Assembly (NCBI GenBank): GCA_022577435.1
Contig: JAKOON010000023.1
Location: 4,125,501 to 4,189,500, forward strand
Length of the DNA: 64,000 nucleotides
Direction of reading: 5' to 3'
Source of the DNA: Embiotoca jacksoni
Lineage: Eukaryota; Chordata; Actinopteri; Embiotocidae
Shown here: positions 1 through 40,839 of the stretch, piece by piece
Position numbering within the stretch: the first letter of the stretch is position 1
Layout: every line of letters begins with the position of its first letter
Program-made: the position numbers and the translations under genes
Notes under the pieces: generated by a model
What the model saw: the letters and a program-made list of their open reading frames with translations, nothing else
What the model was told of the DNA's origin: nothing
The model's database searches: none

Positions 1-35
1 TTAATGACATTCCTGTACTAGAATCATCTCCTTGT

Positions 36-725
36 GGTTGTATGCCTTTGCCGTCCAGTCAAGTTGTAGTTTACATCCATGTCTTTTCAGACTCATATAA
101 TATATGTAGTGAAGCCTTTGAAAGAATTTGGCTGATTCGGAATTGTTTTTTTTTATCTGCTAGACACAAAGTTGTAGCCATGACAGAAGACAATGCTTCA
201 AATATGTTGCTGCAAAGAAGCTACAAATATTGAGACGTGGCTTTTTCCACACAAATCTTCAACCCAACAGCACAGAAGATCTATACAATCTTCACAGTGT
301 CACTAATTCGGTATTGGACCAAATGTGACATATGGTCACAAACTCCCGTTCTGTTCCTGACTAATGGCATTGAATAATGAACAAAAAAGTGTTTTTGCAA
401 AACATTTTGATGTCACAGTGAAGCTGACCTTTTGGATATAAAATGTCATCACTTAATAATATTACTTGATTGGACATTTCTATGAAAGTTTGTCATAATT
501 AGTGTATGAATTCTTCAGTTGTGGCCTCAAAGGTGTTTTGTGATGTCACAGTGACCTCGATCTTTGGACCACCAAAATCTAATCAGTTCATCCTTGAGTC
601 CAAGTGAATTTGAAGAAAGTCCCTCAAGGCATTCATTAGAAATCATGTTCAAGAAAATGGAACGGACGGACAACCAGACAACATAATGCCTCCAGCCCCA
701 GCTGTTAGCAGCATGGAGGCATCAA
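36..725. repeat. Interspersed repeat copy 1 (MITE-like, ends TATGCCT / AGGCAT)
   Basis: The unit begins TATGCCTTTGCC and ends with GGAGGCATC, an approximate terminal inverted repeat. Internal segments (TCATATAATATATGTA; GGACGGACAACC...ACATAATGCC) recur in the copy at 27.7-28.1 kb in the same orientation. The layout suggests a nonautonomous DNA transposon common in fish. No coding content is visible. Confidence 0.6.
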
Positions 726-2541
726 AACCATCATAGCACTGCAGCTATAACAATTATTTGTATAATCAATTAATCTGTCAATTTCTTTTATTAAGTGGTT
801 GGTCATTTTGTTTAAATTTTTTTTAATAAAAATGACAAGTATAGATATACAAGATAAATATTTGATAGTTGCCATATAATCATCTGTTCATCAATTAATC
901 AATTAAACATTTTGGCTCTAATCATTAAAGCTCTAATCTTTTGGGGTTTCTACAACCATTATTAGCATTTAGCCCACCATAAAATAAGTCATTTCTAACT
1001 CCCATATTTGTGTTGCTGATTGTTTTGGAAATGCCACACAAATGCATGATGACTGCATCTGGTCTGATCACCGAACATGCACTACATACTGTACCGATGC
1101 CAGTATGAGTTAGTCTAGTTGCTCTAAATGAATGAGACAAAGTGTCAATCATGTCCTTAAAAGCAGCACCTCTTGTTGAGCAGCCACAAACATCGGTTCT
1201 ATTTGACTCACACAATGCAAACAAGTAAAGTCATCTATAAAAATAATATAATTTAAGGTCCTCTTCCTAGCTGAATTCCATTTTAATGGTCTTCATCTAT
1301 AGATGATGGAAAATGCTGGTAAAGACATTGTTATTCTATTGAACACACCAGAAAAAGTAGGCAGCTTTATTCATACAGAAAATGATTGTTCAAAGTGTTT
1401 TATATACACCAGGAAATGAAAAATGTCAGAACAACCAAACCAATAGAATATCAATTAAGATAGAATATTTAACACAATCAGATAAAATGAACTACAAGAG
1501 GAAAACTTGGTTTAATAATGGTATTTCAGCAAAGGTTGAACTTCAGAGAAAATGGAAATTTTTACTTTTCCATAAGTGGGCGATTCCATCTGCTCAGATT
1601 GTAAATCGAAGGCAGCTACTGAGCTGACCCAATATGATTCATAACATAAACACCCACAGCAAATTAGTTTAGTCTAGATACTTTAAGATTTTGACCTAGA
1701 CGCAGGAGGAAAGGTCAAATAATCAGGATTCTTCCTTTGGATACCAAGAATATTTACACTTATAGGCAGCAAATACAAAACACTAAATTTGTAAACACAC
1801 ACATATCACCTTATAAGTGAATAAACCCAAACCCATCATGGATTCATTAATAATTGTAGAACAGGTCTTTTAAAACACAAACAGTTTCAGTTACATAATG
1901 TCTATTCAAAAGTACTTCACACATCCTTTGAATAGGATAGGAACAGTATACATGCCACCTTCCCAGTTTGTGCACTTATAGTTTTGAGTCACCCCCTATT
2001 TAATGTAGCCCATCTTAATTTGTCTTTTTTGAAATGCTCCAAAACTAAATTTTAGTCAAAATAGATATAATTTCTACAAATCACTTTTAATTTGGTTGAT
2101 GTATTTTAAAAAGTTAGTTGTTATTTAAAAGTTGAAGAAGGCATGCTGGGAAATGCGAAGGGTTGGAGACCAGGAAAAATATAGACATCCGGAGTGATAT
2201 TATTATAGTGACACACACCTATTATAAAAATAAAAAAAAAAAAAAGTTTTACTGAAGTGTTAATCAAGTGAAAATTGTTTGACCTCAGAGTAGCAATATA
2301 CATCGTAAGGTTACCTGAAACAATGGAAACATAAAAATTCATGTAAAATTGAATGGCAAATAGTTGTTGAGAATGAGTATGCTACTCACAACCAAAGAGT
2401 TAGATAGATATACTGTACTGACCAAGACTGGCACCCTCTGCTGCCAGCTGGGTAAATATTCTCTTCATCCAATTACCTCGTGTAATTATCTACCATAATT
2501 AGAATCCAATTCAATCAGAGGCGGTGGCCATATTGTCTTAC
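726..2541. other. clcn2 intron 7 sequence without recognised features
   Basis: AT-rich. No further clcn2 exon could be found here on the minus strand, so the exon encoding the segment after AAPIGG lies beyond base 1. Confidence 0.7.
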
Positions 2542-25934
<23,393 letters not shown>

Positions 25935-25941
<7 letters not shown>

Positions 25942-25958
25942 TGCCGCAATATCCTCAT
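25935..25958 (-). promoter_or_regulatory. Short upstream ORF overlapping the clcn2 start codon
   Basis: On the minus strand an ATG 17 nt upstream of the clcn2 start opens a seven-codon frame (MRILRQW) whose TGA overlaps the beginning of the clcn2 coding sequence. If the mRNA includes this ATG, the uORF would compete with the main start. Transcription start is unknown, so the role is inference. Confidence 0.35.
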
Positions 25959-26102
25959 TAAGACCCCAAATCCGAGACTCTCCGGAGTGCAAATCTTCCG
26001 CTAATTAATCTGCGAAGGAGGACTCGGCGCGGCCGCTCGCCATCACACATGTAACAGGTTCCTTATCATAAGCCCTCCTGCATGATGCAAAGCACCGCTG
26101 CC

Positions 26103-26143
26103 ACACTGTGTGTGCATGTGCGTGCGTGTGTGTGTGTGTGTGT
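26103..26143. repeat. (GT)n microsatellite upstream of clcn2
   Basis: Short GT run with GC interruptions 160 bases upstream of the clcn2 start codon, possibly within its promoter. Confidence 0.85.
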
Positions 26144-27287
26144 GCCAAATGAGAGTAGCTCCAGTCGGCTGTAGCCTCGCAGCAGCGCTGGTGCGGTTTA
26201 ACTGCGAAACACCGCCTCCCTCCTCCACTCTCACTCTGCTGCTGTCTCTCTCTGGAGTTCCTGGACTTCACGGCGGGTTGTTCTTTTGTGCGAGGGCGTC
26301 TGCAGGTGCACTAAATGAATGTTTGAACAATTTGAGATGTGTGGTGTAAATTTACACGCCTATATTTTTCATGCGTGATATTCTTGAACGACTCAAGTTG
26401 CCCTCTGCATGAGTCTTCACTGGATTAATCTGGTTTGACTTCTGGGATTAAATTTATCAATGTCAGAAAGAAATCCTTACAATCTACAAAAAAGGCTTCA
26501 GAATCCTTTTGTGATTTATAGTTGCTTTCTTCTAATATATAACTGCCATTTATCTTCTCTGTGTTTCATTATTCTTCATTAAATTCAAACAATTTGTGAT
26601 AATGGCTCTTATTCCTCATCCCCCCTTCACTGTCATGTAACTGGATACTAAAGGTGGCTCCAGTGTTTTATTCAATCAGTTTATAATTTCTAGATTTCAT
26701 TTCAAATCTTTCTAAAGCTTTCTACATTATTTAAATTAAAATAATTTAAAGAAAAGCAAGTGTGAGTCATGCTCCAAAATCTCATCCTGTGAGGAGCCCT
26801 CAGAGTCTCGGTTTGTGATGCAGCCGTTCTGTCAAAAATCTGAAGCCCAACATAAGATAACCCTGATGACATCCTCTGAGTTATTTTCTTAAGCTTTAGA
26901 AAGCTCCTGTGGGAGTCACACAAAGCATGTAACTGTCTTCAGAGGCTGTGTAGCTCTCTCCATAACAATTAAACTGAACTTGTGAAGTCAGTCAAAAGTC
27001 CCTTTAAAATTTTAAAAACTTCCCTGTTGATGCAATCTGAGCAAGAATGACAGTAACTGGCTGACTCTTTGAAGCATGATGGCAATACACACAGCCCAAA
27101 GGGGAAAATACAAATGATTATTGAATGATGGATTGTTACAACAATGAAGGAAATGTCAAGGCTGGAAACGTCTCATATTTCACTGTTAACAAATTTCGTT
27201 CTCCCTGTTATGATTTTTTTTTTTTCATTCTTTTCGCAGTGACGACAGCATCAGCATTTCTTCAAAATGTATCCAGAAAATAGAATC

Positions 27288-27343
27288 CAGTATTGGGGTC
27301 CTCTAATGAACTGACATCAGTCCATTAGAGGACCCCAATACTG
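27288..27343. repeat. Near-perfect 56-bp hairpin
   Basis: Two 21-base arms (27288-27308 and 27323-27343) are perfectly complementary. Inside, ACTGA (27310-27314) and TCAGT (27317-27321) extend the stem to a two-base loop with one mismatch. A further partial direct copy follows from about 27342 to 27368. Confidence 0.85.
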
Positions 27344-27715
27344 TCCTCTAATGGACTGACATCGAGGACAGAGTGTCTTTGTGACACCTGGCTTGAGAAG
27401 AAAGACGTTACCTGAGAAAGGTCCTGCAACAGAGGTGATTAGATGAAGTACAGGAGGTGAATTCTTTGAGGCTGGAGGGGTGGCAGAGTTCGAGTCAGGG
27501 AGAAGGTGATGTGGTTTTCTTTATCGCAAAATAGTTTTGGTGTGTAATCCTAACCACATGTTTTTTTTTTCGAACCATAACCACAATGTTTTTCAGGCCT
27601 CCAAGAAGCAAACACATGACACTGAAATTCTACCCTCTCGTGGACTGGCAGGTTTATTACACACTTTGCAATGATATTAGGTTGGAAAATAAATTAAATT
27701 ACAATTACCGTCTCG

Positions 27716-28130
27716 CGGTATATGCCTCCGCCAAGCCCTTGTTTACATATATGCCTGTCCAGAGTCATATAATATATGTAATAAAGACTTTGAAGGAATT
27801 TAATAAAACGGTATTGAAGGTACTTATAGGGATGTATAAATAAAACAGATTTGACCTTACTTTATTAAGCTTTGTGGTACTTATTAATACGAATGAATAC
27901 CGGGACAGCGTTCTTCTTCTCCTTATATTGTTTAATGGCAGCTGGTAGACAGCTTTTAGTCACATTACTGCCACCTCCTGACGGGAGTAATGAATCACAA
28001 TCAGGCGCAAGAAATTCCTTCCAGGCATTCTTGAGATATCACGCTCACAAGAATGAAACAGACGAACAGACGGATAGACAACCCAAAAACATAATGCCCT
28101 TGGCCTCGGCTGTCTGCGCACAGGCATAAA
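27716..28130. repeat. Interspersed repeat copy 2 (MITE-like, same family as 36-725)
   Basis: It begins TATGCCTCCGCCAA and ends AGGCATAAA. It shares TCATATAATATATGTA, GATATCACG and ACATAATGCC blocks with copy 1 but is shorter. It lies between the clcn2 promoter and thpo. Confidence 0.6.
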
Positions 28131-30030
28131 AATTCACAAGCATATGGACGAACAGGTTACAGATTAAAGCAAAAATCCTGAATGGTGTAATTCATTTTAG
28201 CAGTGGCACCTTCCAAAGGGCATGTAGGTCACTGAGTTTTGTGTGTATGGGTGTACATGACCATCACAGAATTAGTCTGAATTTATGCACTGCCTAAAAT
28301 TAATTTTACAAAAGAGAACCAGTTGTCAACTAGTTGTCGCTAAACCACCCCATTAGGAGCTTTTTGCAGTAGCTTTGCTGTGCTCATGGGCACCACAACA
28401 ATCCCCCTTTGAGAGTGTGTTACTTCTTCATCGCACTCTCATGCGTCATAAAACTGCTTTGTGTATATATGTGTGTGCACTTGCAGAAGCACTTCTCAGG
28501 AGGGCTTGTATCCAACACTAAAAGCTCACGCATGAAGGCTCACTAGGTGCTCAGATCATTTCCTTTTCTCAGATGACACATGTATTATCATACTGTGAGA
28601 GCTTATCTCTCTGGACTTTCACTAAAGGCTTTCAGAGGTGCTATATACTGGCAGTGAAATCTGGTGCACTGAAAGATGGGGTGCCAAGTGGACCTCACAC
28701 CTGAAAGATAACTACCGTTCCAAGGATTCACTGCTTCTTTGTCAGGAGCCAAAATTCCTCAGTGTTTGCCAATATGCCTTCAGTTTGATGGGAGATTCAG
28801 AAAGTTTGAATTTTGAGATGTTAAGAACTTTTTTTAAGCCACAGCAAATAGTCTCACCTAACCTATTCCTTGCATTGTTATGAAACCATAGCACCACAAC
28901 AACACGTCGCAGATGAATTCACACTTTAAAATAATGGCCTCACATTAAACGATCTAACTGGTGCCAGGCCAGCATGTGTTTGAATATCAAACTCTGATCC
29001 TTTACAGGTTTAAAGACTTAATTCCTCTGAGGGTCAAGGCCTTTAAACTGGCTGACAGACAAAACAGTCCTGCACAAGGCTGCAGCTGATTGGCTGTTGG
29101 CAAGGCAACCAATTCAAAGCGTTGGATCACAGGTACCAGAATGAACCAGGGCCTCAGAGACCACCGAGTGATTTCACCCCAAAACACATTCGCACAAACA
29201 CGCACTTTCAATCAGAAATCCCATTATTTATGCCCTTCGTATGCACCTTGGTCCAACAACTCGGCCTCACATCATATCCCTCGCTCGCAACCTAGGGTAA
29301 TGAGAGCCACCGGCTTCATTTTATCAGGCAGCTGGCAGCCACTGACAGTCAGAGGTAAGCTATCGTGGCCCCGACAGCAGAGAAACTGGGTGCTCTGCAG
29401 CCCCGAGCACCAGCACACTGACCCACATCTCTCCATCTCCGCAGGATTCTTTAGAAATGTACCACCTGCATGGAGGCCAGTGTGGCACCAGAGGAAAAAC
29501 AAAATTCAGTAAGACCAGGGTCCCTATATGAAAAACATGAGAAATGGTCACCATTGTATAAAATGGTTTAAAGCGTGATGTGGTTGTGATTACATTTATG
29601 TGAAGACTTGGTTTAGTTCAGGGCAAGTTTAAATTTACAGTGTGCCATTGTTGGGAAAGTTGTTTTTTTCTATCTGGACCTGAAATTAACAATAACTGAA
29701 TCTGACACAGCCTCACATATATTTTACTGACCACTATGAAGTCAATCATGCACAACACTGAGATGTACAACCACCTGTGCCCCTTTCTTTTTTGTGATGA
29801 GAGTCTCAATTGTCTGTCAGTCCTGTTAACTGGCAACAAATACAGAAACTGTAAAGAAAAGAAACACAAAAGGAAACCAGAATACAACCAAATACACCAT
29901 AACCCACCTAGACCTTCAATTAGCATTTGCCCTTGAGCCAGATATGAACAAAGTTTGGCTGATGAAAGAATAAATTTGATACTTCAGAGAGAAAAGTAGA
30001 AAAGAGACAGTGATCCAAAGTGTCAGGATG

Positions 30031-30800
30031 CAGTGTACTCACGGTTTCCTCTGGGGCTGCTTTCCTCCTCTTTTTTCTTCTCTCCTCCTCGGGCTAAGGA
30101 TTCAAAACCGTCAGCTGTGTCCTTCCATTGCGCCTCGGCGGAATATTGACAGAAATAAAGGGACGCAAAGCTACAGGTTGCAGCGCTCACTTAATCGATA
30201 ATGCGATCTGGCAGCAGTTGACTCCAGAGATTCACACTTCACTCCACCGGAGGGAAATCTCAGTAGATCCCAGAGACTGGCCTGTTGCTGATGCGCAATC
30301 CATACAGCACCGCGCCAAAGTTGTCAACACGGCGCGTAATTACCGGCTTTGCGCCTCCGGAGCAGCGCACAGTGGAGCAGGCAGCTGTTCGCTGGCTTTG
30401 GAGACCATGAGCGACAACAGGCAGCCGTCCGAGAGCGCGTCTGCATGAGCCTGTGAGTCAAAGAAACTCTGTGGTAAGATTCTACAGTCTCCTCATCAGC
30501 TCCTGTTGAGGTGGGAGGGAGGCAGCGGGGTACCGGGTGTCGTGTCCGTGATGCAATGCGGGTACCGTCAGTTCTACGGCCCGCAGTTTTCTCATTGTGT
30601 ACGGAAATCCAGACGCTCCGGTCATTATCCGTACAGCCGCAGCGCACATTCGTCTTAATTAACAGCGGTCTGGATTGTCTGCAGAAATACGAGGATGGTT
30701 GGAGGGGAAAAAACCGAACATATGTTGAGTGTTCATGCTCTATCTCCGCATCTCTCCCCCGCTCTTTCTTTGTATGTAACACCACACGCGCGCATAACCA
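30031..30800. promoter_or_regulatory. GC-rich island between clcn2 and thpo with splice donors on both strands
   Basis: CpG-rich sequence stands out from its flanks. On the plus strand a 13-codon ORF (30407-30448, MSDNRQPSESASA) is followed four bases later by a GTGAGT donor at 30453. On the minus strand a GTGAGT donor ends a block at about 30042. It could be a 5' noncoding exon and promoter of thpo, an alternative clcn2 leader, or both. No coding domain was recognised. Confidence 0.4.
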
Positions 30801-31918
30801 CTTTAAGATCTAATATCAGGCGTCATGCGTCTTAATCATGGCACGCAAACACAGCATGCGCGCAAAAAGAAAAGGGCAGAAGCTCAATCACTGTCCAGAC
30901 ATAGGTGAAGGTGATGAGCACGTGTGTCTGAAAATGAGGATGGATGGTGCCTTTCTTGTTTTCTCTTACCCGGGTCTTTGACAGCTATTATACCTCTTTA
31001 ACCCCCCACATGGCAATTGAATTGAAGAGTCCCGTCTTCCAGCTGCGACCCCCAGGCATTACAAGCCGATGGATGATTGGATGTATCCGGGTTGAAGACT
31101 GTTTGTTCTCTTCTCCCTCTGGGTGATGTATGTAAGGCTTGAAACGATCCGGGGATGGGTAATCATGTTGGCAGTGATGTCACCTTGTCCTACCTGTAAA
31201 GACCACATGACTGTTAGAATAAAAGCTTTGTGAGGTGCAATTCTTACAACAAAAGTTAAAACTAAAAAACTAAGCTATTTTGGACGATTTCTGTAAGCTT
31301 TTAAAAACCTTAATATGAAACAATCCGCCTCTCAAACAGTATAAATCTTTAACTTTGCATTGTAGGTGTTTAAAATTCTATAAACAGTCACATATGTGCA
31401 TTATGTCAGACAGATAAGTCATCACACACAGGTTACACACCCACAGTGCTTACACACACTCACATGCTGGGCTGCATATCTCCCTCTGACAATTTTGTGA
31501 TGAACTCAAGCTGCTGCCTCTTTTGGGCAGCGCAAACCATGACAAAAAGTAAATATCCTCTCGCAGAAGTGATTCCAGCTGTGCAAATGGATCCTTTCAC
31601 AATAATAAATCATTAACCTTTCAGTCAGCAACCATTCTGTTCCCTCCGAAAGCCAACCTGAGCTAATATCAATGAAATGCCATTCTAAGTCCATAACATT
31701 TTGTTATGCTGCGCGTTGGAGCGCATCCTGCTCTCCGGCTCGATAACACTCGCACTTCCCACTACTGAATGAGAAGGTGGGAAATCAAGTGGTGAGAAGA
31801 CAAAAAAGGACACACAGCTCCTTTTGTATGAGACACTACAGTAGACTCAGGGCATTTTCCACCTGGCACATCTCTTAATGGAACAAATGTGGATTCATCA
31901 GGAGCAGCCAAGCAGGGC

Positions 31919-33105
31919 ATGGCTTTAAGCAGTGAGTACTCAGTCAAACCTGTTTCACTGATGAGTAATAGACTTTTAATAAACTGGCTCGTGGAGCCTC
32001 AGTTTCAAGTGTGTCTTTATGGCTTTGTCCAGGACTCCTGCTTCTCTGTATGGTAGCCTCGGAGGTGTGGGATACTGAGACCAAACCCATAGAGTTTGTG
32101 TGTAATAGAGCCGCCAGGAGGGTTTTGAATATTTTCTCGGAGATGGACAGTGCACTGGTGAGCTCTGAGATAAACATTTCTTTGTCACTGAACCTCCTCC
32201 TGGGATGCTGTATCTAACCTTCCTTTCTGTCTGCTGTTACCTGTAGTCACTCATCAGTCTGTCTGTTTGTTGTCCACCTCTCTGTCACCTGTCTTTTCCG
32301 TGACCTCCCCCTTGCAGAGTCACTGTACAGCCTTGACAACCCTCTCCGCACCGGTCCAGCTACCCTGCACGGAGCTTCACGTTGCATCTTGGGAAAACAA
32401 ATCAGTACGTTGGCACATGTATGAATCCGTCCTTTACCACAGTGAATTTATTACTTGCATATTTAAATTATTAAAACAGTTTGTCTTGTGTGTAATCTAA
32501 AACCTTGCCTTTTTTTCTGTATGTGTGTGTGTGTGTGTGGTACTGCAGGACCAGGAGAAGAGAGGAGAGATAGTTGTATCATTGAGGCTTCTTATTGAGG
32601 GTGTGAAGGTTGTAAAGGCCCGAGAACAGGCAGAATGTGGAGTGTTGCTGCTGCAGCGACTGGAGAGCAACATCAACAATTACCTGCTTATACTCACACG
32701 CCTCCAGCTTAGTGTAAGAACCAGACATAGTGAGAAATTCTGTTCAAGAACGCTCACAAAAACTATCAGCCAACACATTCACAAGTGCAAGATGTCATGG
32801 AGTAATAATTTAATAAAATTTGGTGGTATAATTTTTTGATTTCTGCCAGTTTTTATATTTTTGTTAGGTTTTACGTCACCCTCCTTTGTGGTTAAATTTC
32901 CAGCTTTGTTTTCTCACTTCATATTCTTAATGTAACATGTGTTCTCTGTTTGGACCAGCAGGGGCCACTGGTGATTCCGTTATTGTCTTGTGTTAGTCAC
33001 AGCACCCAGAGTCTGAGAACTGTCCTGCAGAGCTACAACCATCTGATCTCAGTCAAACTGGAGCGGTTCATGGTAAACCTGGAAGACAGATACACTTCCC
33101 AGTGA
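31919..33105 (+). CDS. thpo: Thrombopoietin-like cytokine
   Basis: Secreted four-helix cytokine; in vertebrates thrombopoietin signals through Mpl to drive thrombocyte/megakaryocyte production. Exons: 31919-31931 (13 nt, phase 1), 32033-32157, 32318-32404, 32549-32713, 32959-33105; total 178 residues. The 13-nt first coding piece (MALS plus one base) joins to give MALSRLLLLCMVASEVWD, a good signal peptide. A tiny phase-1 first coding exon is shared by EPO and THPO genes. Family signals are FVCN at helix A, VQLPC...ASWENKS before helix B, and LLIEGVKVVKA, resembling the LLEGV of mammalian THPO. An N-glycosylation sequon lies at N73-K-S. Cysteines fall at 28, 49, 63, 105 and 141; the far C-terminal cysteine of mammalian THPO is not seen. 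The long glycan domain of mammals is absent. Linkage to clcn2 matches the human THPO-CLCN2 neighbourhood and favours thpo over epo. Confidence 0.82.
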
Positions 33106-33833
33106 CTACAGAACAATTATTCACAAATGGGGGGTTATGGTCATCACTACTGGAGCCCCAGGTCAATATAAGAAGAAGCCCATCAAAGCAAAACAGCAGG
33201 ATGGATCTAGATTTCCTTAAAATATTTCCTCAAAATTCTCCTTTGTGGAAAGTCGGCTTTTATACAGTGTGATGTATAGGTTCACACAAAAGCAAAAATA
33301 CAACTCAACTATAGATAAAGTAGAGGGAAATTAAAGACAGCGATATGTCTGCCACGATGAGCGTCACAGATAAATAAAAATATAAGTAAGGCATCTTCTG
33401 CATCATTCTAGATGGAAGTGTAGGTTTTTTTTTTTTAAATGTCATTGTAGGGCTGTAACACCTACAATCTGTCAAAAGGCATGTAGCTTTTCTTATGTAG
33501 CCTCCAGGCAGCTTCTGGTAATGGTATTGCAAAGTAGTCATTATGTTAAAGACAAAGAATAATGGAGACAATTGCAACATATTGCACTAACTTTCTGGTG
33601 TGAATTGTGAGCAGATTTTGTTTATTGTCACTGCGCTTTTAGAAATGATTTCTGTTAAAATTTTTGTTTTAAAAAGTAGGCCTATTAGATGTGTGCATTC
33701 TACTATATTAGTTTTTCTTTATTTTCTGTATGTAAATGCCCAGATTTGGCATTTAAAAGGATATTTTATGAAACACTACTTTAATTTATAAATCTGTAAA
33801 ATATAACTTTTTCTTTATGCAATAGCTTCTATG

Positions 33834-33839
33834 CAATAA
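33834..33839 (+). terminator. Likely polyadenylation signal of thpo
   Basis: AATAAA lies about 730 bases after the thpo stop and before the first slc12a9-like exon. It implies a 3' UTR of roughly 750 nt ending near 33,860. Confidence 0.45.
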
Positions 33840-34271
33840 ACTGCCTGAGTCTTTACCCGCATTATTTGATTGCTTGTTTATATAATTGGTTTGCTAGTCA
33901 CAGCTGGGCAAAGAGTGCCTTTAGTTTGACTAGCAAACTAAGTAAACTACCCGGTGAACTGTACCTGATTGGACAAAACAATTACAGGAAGCAACGTCAT
34001 TTTTTTTTCAATTAACAGACTGGTATTACCCATAGACATATTATTATTATTATTGTTTTTTTTTTTTTAAAGGAATCAAAAGTCTAAAGCCTTGTTGGCA
34101 GCCTGTAGAGGCTTATTGATGACTGCACAGTGTTAGTGTTGGATATAATCAACTCTAATTAATGGGTTTTCACAGTTATTGTAAAAATAAACGCTGAAGG
34201 AAAGGTGTGTTTTAAATATATACTGTGGACAGACAGCAGTAGTACTACATTTTACTGGCCTTTCATTACAG

Positions 34272-39811
<5,540 letters not shown>

Positions 39812-40839
39812 AATATTACTCCTACCTCCTAATCCATCAACAACCATAATCTATTATTGCTGATCAATGCAACTGTGCCCGTTGCCACCCATTTATTCAC
39901 CGAACCTTTCAACTGTCAATCACAGTATAACACTGATACTGCAAAACCCCAGATTTATACTTGAATTAAACCCAAACTTTGCGTTTACACAGTTCATGTT
40001 TTTCTTATTAAGACTTTTGGGAAAGTGAGTGTTTTTAAGGTGTTGAGTCATCACGTGGAGATCGGGCTATCGTGACATGCAATGTTTCATTTGCACATTT
40101 AGTGGAGTGAAAGGAAAAAAGTTCCTCGGTTTCCTCTTCATTAGTATCTGGCCTGTGCTCTTGCTTAACTTGTCATGTATTTGTAAAAGTGCTGTGATCA
40201 CAGTTGTCCTCTTGAATATTCTGCACTTTGTTCTTTTTTTTTTTTTTAACTTGTTCATCAAAAACTGTATTAATTGTTGTACTACCTCAAAGGCCTATTG
40301 CTGATAACTAACTAATCATCAGACACTTGTAATTTATAAAGTAATTCTTGTATCCATCTATCCAGTTTGGTATATCTATAGCAAGGCTTAAGTAAACTTT
40401 AATGTTGCTTGTTGAACCTGCAGAGGGCGCTATATCCCCGATATCATGGTTATGGTGGTAGTGGCTGTACAAAGTTTGCCTCGACAGGGCTCATGGTGTA
40501 TTGTCTGCATTAATAACTGCATTGGATTTAAATCTGTACTTTGGGCACAAGTAGGATAGCGCAGACTTATCTGCTTACTTGTACTCAGAGCTGTCCACTT
40601 GAGAACGGATCACCAGGGACACCTGAACAAGCTCATTGTTTCACAAGTGTTTGTGAGCTGCGAATGCCACAAATTGTTTTAAAAGAACAATAGAACGTGG
40701 TTTTCCATTTGATAAATCTCTGACCTGTTGCATCATTGCAACTTATTAGTAATAATGCAGTGAAAAGTATCCGAATGATGCAAAAATATCTTCTGGCACA
40801 GGAAAGGTGGTAACTGTGAGACTATACCTGTTGATGAGG

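Noticed and set aside
1..2541. Further clcn2 exons left of exon 7
   Set aside because: No minus-strand segment resembling the segment after AAPIGG with proper splice sites was found.
30324..30785. 153-codon minus-strand open frame in the GC-rich island
   Set aside because: No domain or family resemblance; long frames are expected by chance in GC-rich DNA.
32011..32157. thpo starting at a GTG in a longer open frame
   Set aside because: GTG is not an expected start here, and the upstream 13-nt ATG exon with a good donor and acceptor gives a proper signal peptide.
31919..33105. Cytokine called epo
   Set aside because: The slc12a9 neighbour recalls the EPO region, but the clcn2 linkage and the LLIEGV/ASWENKS features fit thpo better; kept as the main alternative.
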